NCBI GenBank assembly: GCA_946402785.1
Contig: CAMIXP010000026.1
Coordinates: forward strand, 1 to 12,952
DNA length: 12,952 bases
Source of the DNA: an uncultured Caryophanales bacterium
Lineage (GTDB): Bacteria; Bacillota_I; Bacilli_A; RF39; UBA660
Direction: 5' to 3'
The notes below the pieces were generated by a model. The model had not been told where the DNA came from, ran no database searches, and saw only the letters and a list, made by a program, of their open reading frames with translations. Below, in pieces: positions 12,604 to 12,952 of this stretch (positions are counted from its first letter, which is position 1; the number at the start of each line of letters is the position of its first letter). The position numbers were made by a program, and so were the translations under genes.

Positions 12604-12952
12604 ATGTATATACCTTTATGGAATAAAAGCAATTATACCTTATTATCAAGTCTATTAAAAATAGATGATTTAATTGAATATGCTGAAAAAAACAATCTTC
12701 CTTCCATAGCCATTGCGGATACCAATATGTTTGGTACCATGGAATTTATCAAAAAATGTGAGAAAAAAGGAATTAAACCAGTCATTGGTTTAGAAATAAA
12801 ATTAGAAGAATTCACGATTATTTTATATGCAAAAGACTATGAAGGTTATCAATCTTTAATGAAATTATCAACCATTCAAAATGAAAGAATAGTAACCATA
12901 GAAGATTTAAAAAAACACAATCAAAATATAGTAGGAGTCATTCCATTTGAAT
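12604..12952 (+). CDS. dnaE: DNA polymerase III alpha subunit (DnaE), N-terminus only
   Basis: The frame runs off the window after 116 codons. It matches the N-terminal PHP domain of DnaE, the replicative DNA polymerase: a YTLLSSLLKIDDLIEYA opening, then a segment with IAIADTNMFG-x-MEF (about 38-51), then GIKP-VIGLEI (about 59-68). In DnaE the PHP domain normally begins with an H-x-H-x-x-YSLL metal site. Here both His are gone (LWNKSNYTLL), and the usual T-D-H/D is A-D-T, so this PHP is probably inactive, as is common in Firmicutes DnaE. Two in-frame ATGs exist: 12598 abuts AGGAGG (12591-12596), while 12604 has 7-base spacing, so 12604 is preferred. DnaE and DnaE3-like polymerases cannot be told apart from this fragment. 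Confidence 0.88.
   Translation, partial: MYIPLWNKSNYTLLSSLLKIDDLIEYAEKNNLPSIAIADTNMFGTMEFIKKCEKKGIKPVIGLEIKLEEFTIILYAKDYEGYQSLMKLSTIQNERIVTIEDLKKHNQNIVGVIPFE

Noticed and set aside
12633..12815. Minus-strand open frame opposite the dnaE start
   Set aside because: Antisense to the PHP domain coding region, with no ribosome binding site or similarity that I can see.
1..12952. tRNA, rRNA or CRISPR array
   Set aside because: All gaps between genes are under 200 bases and are accounted for by promoters, terminators or the riboswitch; no cloverleaf with a T-loop signature or regularly spaced repeats was found by eye.

Overview
The window is AT-rich DNA from a low-GC Gram-positive bacterium. Signs of this are strong AGGAGG/GAGGTGA ribosome binding sites, sigma-A style -35/-10 promoters (often with an extended TG -10), short intergenic gaps, a DnaE-type replicative polymerase, a Cys-less bL28 and a yybP-ykoY-like riboswitch. 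An uncultured Bacilli lineage, perhaps a gut relative of the Mollicutes, would fit, but that placement is inference. All twelve visible stop codons are TAA (10) or TAG (2). TGA is never used as a stop, and Trp is read from TGG.

Layout. (1) 1-806: 3' part of a ComEC-like metallo-beta-lactamase protein, closed by a terminator. (2) 874-1977 (+) and 1984-3240 (-): two convergent genes for membrane-anchored surface proteins, sharing one bidirectional terminator whose arms contain both stop codons. (3) 3360-5207: a class I adenylate-forming acyl-CoA synthetase on its own promoter. (4) 5221-7310: a transcription unit made of a consensus promoter, a yybP-ykoY (Mn2+) type riboswitch with an overlapping intrinsic terminator, three tandem paralogous exported proteins of unknown function, and a terminator. 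(5) 7351-8040: a Cof-type HAD phosphatase, convergent with 8079-9581 (-), a GtrII-like polytopic membrane glycosyltransferase. (6) 9685-11502: the ribosome-associated GTPase TypA/BipA. (7) 11571-12245: a single-pass membrane protein of unknown function. (8) 12277-12456 (-): ribosomal protein bL28. (9) 12604 to the window end: the N-terminus of DNA polymerase III alpha subunit DnaE.

The most notable system is region 4. The aptamer carries both hallmark blocks of the manganese riboswitch, GGGGAGTAG and GCAAGAC. Its closing helix P1 uses the same bases that form the 5' arm of the terminator, so the predicted logic is ligand-ON antitermination. Known yybP-ykoY targets are mostly Mn exporters and related membrane proteins. 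Here the only downstream genes are three copies of an unrecognised family of about 205 residues. All three copies conserve an N-terminal Cys, an HxH motif and a C-terminal Cys-His pair, and their membrane anchoring differs (lipoprotein-like, signal anchor, or neither). A manganese-responsive extracytoplasmic metal-binding family is a reasonable hypothesis, but the sequence does not prove it.

The rest is a mix of housekeeping genes (typA, rpmB, dnaE) and lineage-specific envelope proteins. No tRNA, rRNA, CRISPR, transposase or phage gene was seen, and no stretch longer than 300 bases lacks a gene.
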